From Nocardia macrotermitis (GTDB lineage: Bacteria > Actinomycetota > Actinomycetes > Mycobacteriales > Mycobacteriaceae), in assembly GCF_009604405.1 (NCBI RefSeq), contig NZ_WEGK01000016.1, forward strand, positions 1 through 64,000: a stretch of 64,000 nt of DNA, read 5' to 3'. Numbering within the stretch: position 1 is the first letter of the stretch; each line of letters begins with the position of its first letter. Below, one piece after another: positions 1 to 10,200 of the stretch. Under the pieces are notes generated by a model. That model was not told where the DNA came from, did not search any database, and worked only from the letters and a program-made list of their open reading frames with translations. The translations under genes and the position numbers were made by a program.

Positions 1-122
1 CGTCACCGCCCAGGCCACGAGCTCCGGGCATCGACACGACAAGCAAGGGGAAACGGGAACTTCTACCTGGCCACCAGCGGGGACCTACAACCGGCCACCA
101 GTGGAGACTTTCTCATGGCCAC

Positions 123-552
123 GGACACCGGGCGCAGTCCCGACCCAACACACCCCGGGCGCAGTCCCGACCAACACCCCAGGCGCAGTCCCGACCAACA
201 CCCCAGGCGCAGTCTCAACCAACACGCCCCGGGTGCAGTCCCGACCCAACACACCCCAGGTGCAGTCTCAACCAACACACCCCGGGCACAATCTCCACCC
301 AGCACACCCCGGGCGCAATCTCCAACCAACACACCCCAGGCGCAATCTCTACCCAACACACCCCAGGCGCAATCTCCACCCAACACACCCCAGGCGCAGT
401 CCCACCCAGCACACCCCAGGTGCAGTCTCAACCAGCACACCCCGGGCGCAATCTCCAACCAACACACCCCGGGCGCAGTCTCACCAACGCGCCCCAGGTG
501 CCGTCTCAACCAACGCGCCCAGAGTGCCGTCTCAACCAACACACCCGGGGCG
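123..552. repeat. degenerate tandem repeat array, about 16 units of 22-27 bp
   Basis: About sixteen head-to-tail units share the core CACCCCGGGCGCAGTC followed by a variable C/A-rich linker such as TCAACCAACA. Units differ in length (about 22-27 bp) and at a few positions (GGGCGCA, AGGCGCA, AGGTGCA). The array ends a few bases from the stop codon of the minus-strand HEAT-repeat gene, so on that strand it would lie in the 3' untranslated region. Open frames across it are low-complexity by-products of the repeat. There are no unique spacers, so it is not a CRISPR array. The first about 60 bases of the window show nothing recognisable. Confidence 0.85.
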
Positions 553-556
553 TCGT

Positions 557-2020
557 TCAGATCGGGAAGGCACCGTGATGACCACCGCGGTCACGGCCGC
601 AGGCGGTCAGGGCTAGTACGCCGTGGCCCTGGATGGGGGTGTCGGGGGTGAGGGCGAAGGGGGAGATCGAGGCTCGGGCGGCTATTCGGGAGATCGAGAG
701 GGCGTCGGGGAGGCCGGTTCGGTGTTGGAAACGGGACCAGGCTGCGTCGAGGGCGTTCTCGAGGTCTGTAGCCGAAGCGTTCTGGTCGGTGAGTATCTCG
801 TCGTGGATTCGATCCCACATGTCGGCGGGGAAACCATTGGCCGCCAGCCAATTCGGGGTCGATTCGGTGCGTAGGCCGTGGACGTAGGGGTCCTCGTCGT
901 CGATGAATTCCCAGTCCGCGACACTGTCGGAGCAGGAGCCGCAGCTGATCTCCTCCCCGGCCTGCATTATCAGCCAGTCGCCGGGAAGGTAGTCCTCAAC
1001 TGCGCAGTAGCGGTGGGCGGCACCGAAACGCCTGCTCAGCTCCTCGCAGTGCGCCCAGTGGTCGAAGAGTTCCGGAATCATCCGCATGTATTCGGAATCG
1101 ATGGAACTCACGTCCGGTTCCAGGCTGTGGAATCTCCGATGCCCGGCTCGGGCACCGTGCGGAACCCTGTTGCCGAAGATCAGTGTCCAGCCGTCCAGCG
1201 CCGGGGTGACGAACATCCGATCGCAGCCGGATTGTTGGCTGTAGATCGATTCTATTGCCGCACAACCCATTCGGAGAGTCACCGGGACGGGGTCCGACAG
1301 CGCGAACGCATCCAGGACCGCCGCCTGATCATCGGTCGGCAGCGCGTACCAGCCGCGGATTCTCGGCGACTCGGCGAAAGGGTGCGGAACCTCGACGGCC
1401 AGTTTGCTTCGGATCAGCCTGTGCACGGCCGTGAGATCATCGGGTTCGATTGTGTCCCAGCCGATCTCGGCGAGCGCGGCGAGCGCTCCGCGACGATGGA
1501 CCGTACGCGAACGCCGGACCCTGCGCAGCAGCGGCACCATGTCGGAACCGAAGCCCCCGAGCCGCCGGATCGCCTGCTGACGCACCGACGGATCGGGATC
1601 ACTCAGCATCACCACCAGCGCGGGAGCGTATTCGATATCGGCGTAGCGGACGGCGAGGGACCGGACATCCTCGTCCGGACTGCACAGCTTCTCCATCAGG
1701 ACCAGCATGTGCTCGGTTTCGGGAAAGCCCAGCACACGGCACGCCCGGCGAGCGGTCGCCACTGCCTCCGGATCGATGATCGAGGCCGCCCGGGTCGCGG
1801 CAATCCGTTCCAGCAGCGGCCGGAATGCGTACGGGCCCAACTCTTTCAGCACCGCGATACCGGACCGCTCGACCTGCTCCGAGGCCGGTGCGCGCAATAC
1901 CTGCAACAGCGGATCGAGCGCCGCACGCCCGGCCCGCACCAGCTCCGCCTCGGCCGCCCGCACGATCCGGACATCGTCGGCACCGAGTTCACCGATCGCC
2001 CTGTGCACCTCGGTCGACAC
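557..2020 (-). CDS. HEAT-repeat-containing protein of unknown role
   Basis: The 487-residue protein starts with GTG behind a GGAGGGG ribosome site. The N-terminal about 200 residues read as alpha-helical HEAT-type repeats; the clearest unit, around residues 115-155, has the pattern DEDVRSLAVRYA...LSDPDPSVRQQAIRRLG. HEAT repeats are protein-binding scaffolds, so an adaptor or regulatory role is plausible, but no catalytic motif is visible. The C-terminal half (residues 200-470) is acidic and Trp/Cys-containing (a GSCSDS segment) and I do not recognise it; it could be a SMI1/KNR4-like or other binding domain. The extreme C-terminus (RDRGGHHGAFPI) is low-complexity and abuts the tandem repeat, so the original stop may have been altered by repeat growth. 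Confidence 0.75.
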   Translation of the reverse strand: MSTEVHRAIGELGADDVRIVRAAEAELVRAGRAALDPLLQVLRAPASEQVERSGIAVLKELGPYAFRPLLERIAATRAASIIDPEAVATARRACRVLGFPETEHMLVLMEKLCSPDEDVRSLAVRYADIEYAPALVVMLSDPDPSVRQQAIRRLGGFGSDMVPLLRRVRRSRTVHRRGALAALAEIGWDTIEPDDLTAVHRLIRSKLAVEVPHPFAESPRIRGWYALPTDDQAAVLDAFALSDPVPVTLRMGCAAIESIYSQQSGCDRMFVTPALDGWTLIFGNRVPHGARAGHRRFHSLEPDVSSIDSEYMRMIPELFDHWAHCEELSRRFGAAHRYCAVEDYLPGDWLIMQAGEEISCGSCSDSVADWEFIDDEDPYVHGLRTESTPNWLAANGFPADMWDRIHDEILTDQNASATDLENALDAAWSRFQHRTGLPDALSISRIAARASISPFALTPDTPIQGHGVLALTACGRDRGGHHGAFPI

Positions 2021-2075
2021 CGGAATCCCCTCCCCGGAAAGCTGTTTCGCCGGTCCCTGCCGACCGTATCAGCGG

Positions 2076-3956
2076 TCAGGCCGCGACCGTATCGCCCTGG
2101 TCGGCGAATTGGGTGTGGTACAGCTCCGCGTACCGGCCCTCGCGGGCGAGCAGGTCGGTGTGGGTGCCGCGTTCGACGATCTGGCCGGATTCCACGACCA
2201 GGATCTGGTCGGCGTTGCGGATGGTGGACAGGCGGTGGGCGATGACCAGGGCGGTGCGGCCGGTCAGGGCCTCGGCGACGGCCTCCTGGACGGCCGCCTC
2301 GGAGGTGGAGTCCAGGGCGGCGGTGGCCTCGTCCAGCACCACGACGCGGGGTTGTTCGAGCAGTAGGCGGGCGATGGTGAGACGTTGCCGTTCGCCGCCG
2401 GAGAGGCGGTAGCCGCGCTCGCCGACGACCGTGTCCAGACCATCGGGGAGCGAGCCGATCAGATCGCCCAATCTGGCGCGCCGCAACGCATCCCAGATCT
2501 CCTCCTCGGTCGCGGCGGGCCGGGCCAGCCGCAGATTCGCGCCGATGGTGTCGTGGAACAGATGCCCGTCCTGGGTGACCAGGCCGACGGTGGTCTGGAT
2601 GGAACGGCCGGTCAACTGGCGCACATCGGCCCCGTTCAACCGGACCGCGCCGGAATCCACGTCGTAGAGGCGCGAAAGCAGTTGGGCGATGGTCGATTTG
2701 CCCGCACCCGAGGACCCGACCAGCGCGATCATCTGCCCTGGTTCGGCGCGCAGCGAAATCCCGTGCAGCACTTCCTCACCGCCGCGGGTGTCGAGGGTGG
2801 CCACATCCTCCAGGGAGGCCAGCGACACCTTGTCCGCGGCCGGATAGCCGAACCGCACGTCGTCGAATTCCACCGTGACCGGGCCCGGCGGCACCTCGGT
2901 CGCATCGGGGGCGTCCTGGATGAGCGGCTCCAGATCCAGGATCTCGAAGACGCGCTCGAAGCTGACCAGCGCGGACATGATGTCCACCCGGGCACTGGCC
3001 AACGCCGTCAACGGACCGTAGAGCCTGGTCAACAGCAGCGAAAGCGATACCACCGCACCGGCATTCAACTGACCGCGCAACGCGAACCAGCCGCCCAGGC
3101 CGTACACCAGCGCCACCGCCAACGCCGACACCAGCGTCAACGCGGTGACGAAGGTGGTCTGCAACATCGCGGTCCGCACGCCGATATCGCGCACCCGCCC
3201 GGCCCGCAGGGCGAATTCCGCCGACTCGTGCCGCGGCCGCCCGAACAGCTTCACCAGGGTCGCGCCGGGTGCGGAGAAACGCTCGGTCATCTGCGTACTC
3301 ATCGCGGCATTGAGTTGCGCGCCCTCGCGCTGGATCACCGCGACCCGGGTGCCCATCCGCCGCGCCGGAATCATGAACAGCGGCAACATGATCAGTGCCA
3401 GCAGCGTGATCTGCCAGGACAGCTGCACCATCACCACGAGCGTCAACAGCAACGTGACGATATTGGTCACCACTCCCGAGAGCGTGGTGCTGAACGCCCG
3501 CTGCGCACCGATCACATCGCTGTTGAGCCGACTCACCAGCGCCCCGGTGCGGGTGCGGGTGAAGAACGCGATCGGCATCTTCTGCACGTGATCGAACACC
3601 GACGTGCGCAGATCCAGGATCAACCCCTCACCGATCCGCGCGGACAGCCACCGGATCACGATGCCCAGCGCCGCGTCGACCACGGCCAGCGCGCCGATCG
3701 CCACCGCCAGCAACACCACCACGCGCGCCGCGGAATGCCCGACGATGTGGTCGACCACCCGCCCCGCCAACAGCGGATTGGCCACCTCCAACACCGCCGA
3801 CACCACGCTGAACACCAGAAATCCGAGCAACAGCCGCCGATGCGGCCGCGCGAACCGCAGCATCCGCCGAGCCGTCGCCGCACTGAACCCCCGCCGCTCA
3901 TCGGGCGCATTGGCCTGCCGATACAGCTGATTCCACGCCACCGATTCGATCGTCAT
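2076..3956 (-). CDS. ABC exporter, fused membrane and ATPase domains
   Basis: The 626-residue protein is a type IV ABC exporter half-transporter. The first about 330 residues contain six hydrophobic segments, with the two coupling regions expected of the family. The C-terminal ATPase has Walker A GSSGAGKST, the signature LSGGERQR, Walker B VVVLDEATAALD and the H-loop IAHRLST, so all catalytic elements are present. Such proteins work as homodimers or with a partner half; no partner gene is adjacent, which favours a homodimer. Substrates in this family range from drugs to lipids and peptides and cannot be read from sequence. I place the start at the ATG eight bases after AAGGGAG rather than at the longer upstream start. 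The unrelated neighbours give no functional hint. Confidence 0.9.
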   Translation of the reverse strand: MTIESVAWNQLYRQANAPDERRGFSAATARRMLRFARPHRRLLLGFLVFSVVSAVLEVANPLLAGRVVDHIVGHSAARVVVLLAVAIGALAVVDAALGIVIRWLSARIGEGLILDLRTSVFDHVQKMPIAFFTRTRTGALVSRLNSDVIGAQRAFSTTLSGVVTNIVTLLLTLVVMVQLSWQITLLALIMLPLFMIPARRMGTRVAVIQREGAQLNAAMSTQMTERFSAPGATLVKLFGRPRHESAEFALRAGRVRDIGVRTAMLQTTFVTALTLVSALAVALVYGLGGWFALRGQLNAGAVVSLSLLLTRLYGPLTALASARVDIMSALVSFERVFEILDLEPLIQDAPDATEVPPGPVTVEFDDVRFGYPAADKVSLASLEDVATLDTRGGEEVLHGISLRAEPGQMIALVGSSGAGKSTIAQLLSRLYDVDSGAVRLNGADVRQLTGRSIQTTVGLVTQDGHLFHDTIGANLRLARPAATEEEIWDALRRARLGDLIGSLPDGLDTVVGERGYRLSGGERQRLTIARLLLEQPRVVVLDEATAALDSTSEAAVQEAVAEALTGRTALVIAHRLSTIRNADQILVVESGQIVERGTHTDLLAREGRYAELYHTQFADQGDTVAA

Positions 3957-4099
3957 CCGCCGATCTCCCTTCCACCGGCCATTCAACACCGACCCACCGA
4001 CACTAAAACCTCAACAATGGTTGAACTCAAGTGTTCCGGGGCCGGGCCGCGTTCACCCACAGCGGAAAACAGCGTCGGCGAAGGGCGCGCGATCGGCCG

Positions 4100-4272
4100 G
4101 ATCAGATCCTGCTCCAGGCTGTAGACGAACGTGGGTTCGCGCTCCCACCGTGGCCGATCGTCCATTTCTTCAGTCCCCGCGTCCTCTTCGCGATCGGGAG
4201 GCGCACGCTCTGGTAGTACTCGTCGAACTGCCGCGGGTCCTGCGGGTGACCGTAGAGAATCGTCAGGTCGGT
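4100..4272 (-). pseudogene. EthD-family protein fragment
   Basis: Read on the minus strand, about 41 codons (4272 down to 4150) encode TDLTILYGHPQDPRQFDEYYQS...LPIAK...LKKWTIGH. This matches the start of EthD-type ferredoxin-like proteins, small dimeric proteins often linked to monooxygenases. No start codon lies in frame before it: an ATG is present, but one frame away. After GH the frame no longer resembles the family, so both ends are damaged. It lies between narI and the ABC exporter gene on the same strand. I read it as a decayed remnant, not a working gene. This 370-base gap holds nothing else I recognise. Confidence 0.55.
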
Positions 4273-4325
4273 ACATGCCCCCAGCTCTCTCGTCGATGAC
4301 GTGGCACCACAAGGGCGTAAGGGGA

Positions 4326-5048
4326 TCAGCTCTCGATCGGTTCCCAGCCTCGGCGGGCGGCGCGGCCGGTCTGCTTCGGGTCGCGGTAGCGGTAGACGAT
4401 GTAGGGGCGGAAGAGGTACTGGATCGGGGCGCTGAACATGTGGACCAGGCGGGTGAAGGGGACCAGGGCGATCAGGAGCATGCCGATGACCGCGTGGATC
4501 TGGTAGGCGATCGGGACCGAACTCATCAGGGCGGGGCGGGGGTCGAGGATGACAATGTGGCGGGCCCAGGGGGCGATGGTGGTGCGGTAGTCGTAGCCGT
4601 GGTCGAGGGTGGAGTGGGTGAGTTCGGCGAACAGGCCCAGGAAGATCGCCGAGAGCAGGAACAGGTACATGACCTTGTCGTTGCGGGTGGTGGCGCGGAA
4701 GACGGGGGCGTGGGTGCGGCGGCGGATGACCAGCAGCACGACACCGGCGATGGCTAGCACACCCGCGATCGTGCCGCCGATCAGGGACAGCAGATGGTAG
4801 GCGTGTTCGCTCAAACCCAGTGCGCTGGTCCAGCTTTCGGGGATGAACAGGCCCATGAGATGACCGACCAGGACGAACAGGATGCCGTAGTGGAACATCG
4901 GCGAGGCGATATTGAGCAGGCGCGACTCGTACGGTTCGGAGGAGCGGGTGGTCCAGCCGAATTTGTCGTAGCGGTGTCGCCAGAACAGACCGCCGATCAA
5001 CGAGATCAGAGTGATGTAAGGCAGTGCGCCCCATAGGAATACCTGCAT
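4326..5048 (-). CDS. narI: respiratory nitrate reductase gamma subunit (cytochrome b)
   Basis: This 240-residue membrane protein anchors the NarGH complex, oxidises menaquinol and passes electrons through two b-type haems to NarH. About five hydrophobic segments are visible, with the family-like start MQVFLWGALPYITL and histidines in the first and last membrane segments (FHYGILFVLVGHL; YQIHAVIGMLL) that fit haem ligands. The length equals the family norm (about 225-245). The ATG overlaps the TGA stop of narJ by one base, giving tight coupling. It is the last gene of narGHJI. A longer frame upstream is ignored because it runs through narJ. Confidence 0.95.
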   Translation of the reverse strand: MQVFLWGALPYITLISLIGGLFWRHRYDKFGWTTRSSEPYESRLLNIASPMFHYGILFVLVGHLMGLFIPESWTSALGLSEHAYHLLSLIGGTIAGVLAIAGVVLLVIRRRTHAPVFRATTRNDKVMYLFLLSAIFLGLFAELTHSTLDHGYDYRTTIAPWARHIVILDPRPALMSSVPIAYQIHAVIGMLLIALVPFTRLVHMFSAPIQYLFRPYIVYRYRDPKQTGRAARRGWEPIES

Positions 5049-5650
5049 CAGTGACCTCCGTTGCCGAGCACGGGTAGTAGGTCGAGGTGGCCGTAGGGAG
5101 CCAGGCCGACGGTTTCGGTGGCCGGGCCCGATTGCGCCAGTGCGTGCGCGGCGGCCCGATCGCGCGGGGTCGGGCCGGGGAGGGTGGCGCTGAGCGCGTT
5201 CAGGACCTGGGCGTACGGGGTTCCGGATTCCTCCAACGCGAGACGCAGCAACTCCAGGCCCGGCCGATGTTCGATGAGCAGCTCGGAAGATCCGGTGGCA
5301 GCACAGAATTCGAGTATGACCGGTAGGTAGTCGGGTAAGTCGCTGTCCCGCAAATCCATTCCGCAATCGCGGTAGATCCGCTTGAGACGAGCCAGCGAAC
5401 CACCGCGACGTCGCGTATCACCGTCCTGCCACCAGGTCAGGTGCAGACAGTGCCGGTTGTGGAAGTCGAAGACCTGCACATACTGCTCGCACAACGCGTC
5501 CCGGCCCACCGCCGCAGCGTGTTTCAGGAACGGACGCAACGCGGGCGCGCCCGAGGTGAACAGCGGCAATCGGTCGAAGAATCGTTCGTCGGGATAGTCC
5601 AGGCAGTGTGCGGCGACCTGATACAGCACCGGAGTCGAACGCCCGCTCAC
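5048..5650 (-). CDS. narJ: nitrate reductase molybdenum cofactor assembly chaperone
   Basis: The 200-residue protein is the TorD/NarJ-type chaperone that holds apo-NarG until the molybdenum cofactor and the FS0 cluster are inserted. Family features seen are the N-terminal YQVAAHCLDYPDE segment, the central Y-V-Q-V-F-D-F stretch followed by a Leu-rich helix (HLTWWQDGDTR), and DLPDYLPVILEF. I choose the GTG at 5650, whose bases overlap the narH stop as GTGA; the longer frame starting at 5794 would reach 145 bases into narH. It lies third in narGHJI, as in other nitrate reducers. Confidence 0.95.
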   Translation of the reverse strand: MSGRSTPVLYQVAAHCLDYPDERFFDRLPLFTSGAPALRPFLKHAAAVGRDALCEQYVQVFDFHNRHCLHLTWWQDGDTRRRGGSLARLKRIYRDCGMDLRDSDLPDYLPVILEFCAATGSSELLIEHRPGLELLRLALEESGTPYAQVLNALSATLPGPTPRDRAAAHALAQSGPATETVGLAPYGHLDLLPVLGNGGH

Positions 5651-7239
5651 CGGTAGTCCTCGTCGGTGGTCTGTCGCTCGCGCGTCAGGTGGAAATTCTC
5701 TACGGTCATGAGCGGCAACAGCTTTCGCCCCGAATCGTCGCCCAGCGGCCCGGCCGCGCCCATGCCGGGACCGCCCTCGTAGTCCAGACTGCATCCGTCG
5801 GGCATCGCCGACTCCTCGAGCCGCTGCGCATCACCCACCGCCGCGGTCGGAATCACGTAGCGCTCATCGTATTTCGCGATCGCCAGCAGTCGGAACATAT
5901 CCTTCAACTCACCACCCGACATGCCGACCGCCTCGGGAATCGACTCGTCCGGCGGATCACCGAGATTGATGTCGCGGTGATACGACCGCATGGCCGCGAG
6001 CCGGGCCAACGCATCCTGCACCGGCACCACATCACCGGCCGTGAACAACTCGGCCAGATATTCCATTGGAATACGCAGCGAATCGATCGCGCCGAACAGA
6101 TGCCCGGCATCCTCACCGTCGAATCCGGTTTCGGCCAGCGATTCGACCACCGGGGACAGCGGCGGGATGTACCAGACCATCGGCATCGTCCGGTATTCCG
6201 GATGCAGCGGCAGCGCGACACGATACTTGCTGATCAGCGCGTGTACCGGCGAATGCCGGGCGGCCTCGATCCAGTCCGCCGGAATGCCCGCGCGCTCGGC
6301 CTCGTGCCGCATCTTCGGGTCCTCGGGATCCAGGAATACGCCCAGTTGCGCCTGGTAGAGGTCGGTTTCGGACGGCGTGGAGGCCGCCTCGGTGACGCGG
6401 TCCGCGTCGTACAGCACCACGCCCAGATACCGCAGCCGCCCGACGCAGGTCTCCGAACACACCGTCGGCAGCCCGACCTCCATGCGCGGATAACACAGCG
6501 TGCACTTCTCGGCCTTGCCGGTCTTGTGGTTGAAGTAGATCTTCTTGTACGGACAGCCAGTCACGCACATCCGCCAGCCCCGGCAGCGGTCCTGATCGAC
6601 CAGCACGATGCCGTCCTCACCCCGCTTGTACAGCGCACCCGACGGACACGAGGCCACACACGCCGGATTCAGACAGTGCTCGCAGATCCGCGGCAGATAG
6701 AACATGAACGTCTGCTCGAACTCGAATCTCACCTTCTCCGAGGCGGTTTCGCGAACCTTCCGCACCATCGGATCCAACTCGCCGAATTGGGTCGCACCAC
6801 CGAGGTTGTCGTCCCAGTTGGCACTCCATTCGATCCGCATCGGCTTACCCGACAACAGCGAACGCGGCGGCGCGACCGGATAATCGTCACCCAGCGGCGC
6901 CTGGGTCAGCGCACGATAGTCGTACGTCCACGGCTCGTAGTAGTCCCGGATCACCGGCAACACCGGATTCCCGAAGATGGACAACAACTTTCGCAGCCGC
7001 CCACCCGCCTTCAACTTCAACCGGCCCCGGCGGTCCAGCGCCCAGCCGCCGCGCCACCGTTCCTGATCCTCGTACCGGCGTGGATACCCTTGTCCCGGAC
7101 GGGTTTCCACATTGTTGAACCAGGCGTACTCCATCCCGCCGCGATTGGTCCAGGTCTGCTTGCAGGTCACCGAGCAGGTGTGACACCCGATGCACTTGTC
7201 CAGGTTCATCACCATTGCCAGCTGCGCCATCGGTTTCAT
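5647..7239 (-). CDS. narH: respiratory nitrate reductase beta subunit (iron-sulfur)
   Basis: The 530-residue electron-transfer subunit carries four iron-sulfur clusters between NarI haems and NarG. Cysteine groups are in the expected order: CIGCHTCSVTCK near residue 17-28, CEHCLNPACVASCP near 190-205, CRGWRMCVTGCP near 223-234 (with the Trp that replaces a cysteine at the three-iron cluster), and CTLCYPR...CSETC near 250-275. Length is typical (about 510-550). The ATG overlaps the narG stop as ATGA, so it should be translationally coupled to the catalytic subunit. The product is cytoplasm-facing and membrane-bound through NarI. Confidence 0.97.
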   Translation of the reverse strand: MKPMAQLAMVMNLDKCIGCHTCSVTCKQTWTNRGGMEYAWFNNVETRPGQGYPRRYEDQERWRGGWALDRRGRLKLKAGGRLRKLLSIFGNPVLPVIRDYYEPWTYDYRALTQAPLGDDYPVAPPRSLLSGKPMRIEWSANWDDNLGGATQFGELDPMVRKVRETASEKVRFEFEQTFMFYLPRICEHCLNPACVASCPSGALYKRGEDGIVLVDQDRCRGWRMCVTGCPYKKIYFNHKTGKAEKCTLCYPRMEVGLPTVCSETCVGRLRYLGVVLYDADRVTEAASTPSETDLYQAQLGVFLDPEDPKMRHEAERAGIPADWIEAARHSPVHALISKYRVALPLHPEYRTMPMVWYIPPLSPVVESLAETGFDGEDAGHLFGAIDSLRIPMEYLAELFTAGDVVPVQDALARLAAMRSYHRDINLGDPPDESIPEAVGMSGGELKDMFRLLAIAKYDERYVIPTAAVGDAQRLEESAMPDGCSLDYEGGPGMGAAGPLGDDSGRKLLPLMTVENFHLTRERQTTDEDYR

Positions 7240-10200
7240 CGGTACTGCACCTCCTGGGAGCGGCGGCGGATCACGGTCACCTCGTCACGTTGATTCCCGG
7301 TCGGCCCGAAATAGTTGAAACCCCAGCACAATTGGGCATAACCGCCGATGAGGTGGGTCGGTTTGAGCAGCAGCCGGGTGAGCGAGTTGTGTATCCCACC
7401 GCGACGTCCGGTGCGTTCGGTGCGCGGCACGTTCACCGTGCGTTCCTGCGCGTGATGCATGTAGACGGTGCCCGCGGGCATCCGATGCGAGACGATCGCG
7501 CGGGCCACCACGATGCCGTTGCGGTTCTCCGCCTCGATCCAGTCGTTGTCCGCGACCCCGATCGACTCGGCGTCGGCCGGGGACATCCAGATCACCTGTC
7601 CGCCACGCGAAAGCGAGAGCATGAACAGGTTGTCCTGATACTCCGAATGGATCGACCACTTGTTGTGCGGGGTCAGGTAGCGAACCGTCACTTGACGCTG
7701 GCCGTCGGGGCCCAGTTCGGGTTCGCCGAACAGCCGGCTCATATCCAGCGGCGGCCGATAGACCGGCAGACATTCGCCGACCTCGGCCATCCAGTCGTGA
7801 TCCAGGAAGAACTGCTGACGTCCGGTCAGCGTGTGCCAGGGCCGGAGCTGCTCGATGTTCTGCGTGAACGCGGTGTACCGGCGGCCATCGCTCTCACTGC
7901 CCGACCACTCCGGCGAGGTGATCACCGGAACGGGTGCGGACTGGGTGTCGACGTAGTGGACGCGCTTCCCCTCGTGTTCGGCCGCCAGCTCGGCCATCGC
8001 CTGTCCGGTGCGGCGCTCCAACGTGCGGAAACCCTGAGTTGCCAAGTGGCCGTTGGTGGTTCCGGACAGCGACAGGATGGTGTCGGCCGCGTGCACCGCG
8101 GTATCGATGCGCGGACGTCCGGCCGCCGGGCCCGATTCGACCACGCCGTTGAGCGAGCCCAGATAGGAGACCTCCGCGTCGGGTCGCAGGGCGATCCCTT
8201 TCACCGGCAGGCCGAGTTCCTCGACCAGCGGACCCAGCGCCGCGAATTTGGCTCCGATCGCGGTGTAGTCGCGCTCGACGACGGTCAGGGTCGGGAAGGT
8301 CCGGCCGGGCACCGGGGCGCATTCGTCACGTCGCCAGTCCCGCACCACACCGCCCGGCTGGGCCAGCTCACCCGGGGTGTCGTGCTGTAATGCGGTGGCC
8401 ACCAGGTCATGTCGGACGCCGAGGTGCTCGCGGGCCAGTTCGCTGAGCCGGTCGGCCAGCGCGCGGAAGATGTCGAAATCGGTGCGGGCCTGCCAGGGCG
8501 GGTCGACCGCGGGGGAGAAGGCGTGCACGAAGGGGTGCATATCGGTGGAGGACAGGTCGTGTTTCTCGTACCAGGTCGCGGCGGGCAGCGTGATATCCGA
8601 GAGCAATGTCGAGGAGGTCATCCGGAAGTCCAGACAGACAAGCAGATCCAGCTTGCCCTCGGGCGCCTCGTGATGCCAGCGCACATCGCGCGGACGCGAG
8701 CGCCGGGGAGCCTCCTGCGCGGACAGCGTGGATTGCGTACCCAGCAGATGTTTGGTGAAATACTCCGCGCCCTTGGCCGAGGACCCGAGCAGGTTCGCCC
8801 GCCACAGCATCAGCACGCGCGGCCAGTTGCGCGGTTCGTCGGGGTCCTCGATGGCGAATTTCAAGGTGCCGGAGAGTATTTCGTTGACCGCGCGGGCGAC
8901 CGCGTGTTCGCCCTCACCCAGTTCGAGCGGATTGCGGTCGAAGGTCGGATAGGACGGCATCCAGCCCAGCCGGGTGGCCTGGGCCAGGCAGTCGATCGCG
9001 GTCATCCCCGCGAAACGTCCCGAACCCAGTGGTGAGGCGAGGGTGTCGGCGGTGAATTTGTCGTAGCGCCACTGATCGGTGTGCACGAACCAGTGGCCGG
9101 TGCCGATGGCCTGCCGGGCCGGACGCGCCCAGTCGATCGCGCCCGCCAACGTCGACCAACCGGTGAACGGCCGCACCTTCTCCTGCCCGACGTAATGCGC
9201 CCACCCGCCGCCGTTACGCCCCTGACACCCGGTGAGCTGCAACAACGCCAGAAATGTTCGATAGATCGTCTCGGAATGGAACCAGTGGTTGGTGCCCGCG
9301 CCCATCAGGATCATGCAGCGGCCGCGCGACTTCTCGGCCGTCGCCGCGAACTCCCGGGCGATCCGGATGCAGGCGGCGGCGGGGACGGAGGTGTGTTCCT
9401 GCTGCCAGGCGGGCGTGCCGGGGGCGGTGGGGTCGTCGTACGACTCGGGCCAGTCGCCGGGGAGCTCGCCGCGGCCGACACCGTATCCGGCCAGTAGTAG
9501 GTCGAAAACCGTTGTGACCAGCGGACCTTCGGGGTGCAGACGACGCGCGGGAACGCCGCGTCGCAGGACCTCACCGCGACTCTGGGCAGCCGCGCCGCCG
9601 TCGGTGTCGAAGCGCGGCAACAACACCGGCACCCCGTCACCGCGCCCGTACAGACTCAGCGCCGGGGCGATCGAACCCATATCCAGATTCCAGTGTCCCG
9701 CACCGGATTCGGACCAGCGGAAGCCGATCGATCCGGGCGGCACCGCGGGCTCACCGGTATTCTCTTCCAGCACAACGGTTTTCCACTCGGCTCCCTCTCC
9801 GGTGTCACCGAGGTCGGAGGCGCGCACGAATTTACCTGGTACCCAAGCATCTTCGTGTTCCTCGAGCGTGACCAGGAAGGGCAGATCGGTGAAGCGCCGC
9901 ACGTAATCGGTGAAATACGGGACCTGCCGATCCACGAAACACTCCCGCAGGATCACATGCCCCATCGCCAGGGCCAGCGCGGCATCGGTGCCCGGATGCG
10001 GATGTAGCCACTGATCGGCGAATTTGGCGTTGTCGGCGTAATCCGGAGCGACCACCACGACCTTCTGGCCCCGATAACGCGCCTCGGCCATCCAGTGCGC
10101 GTCCGGGGTGCGGGTGACCGGGACGTTCGAACCCCACATGATCAGATACGCCGCATCCCACCAGTCACCCGATTCGGGAACGTCGGTCTGATCGCCGAAC

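Noticed and set aside
123..552. CRISPR array
   Set aside because: Repeats are contiguous with no unique spacers, and no cas gene is present.
3983..4312. 110-codon gene upstream of the ABC exporter
   Set aside because: The frame overlaps the EthD-like remnant in a different phase and has no ribosome site or family match.
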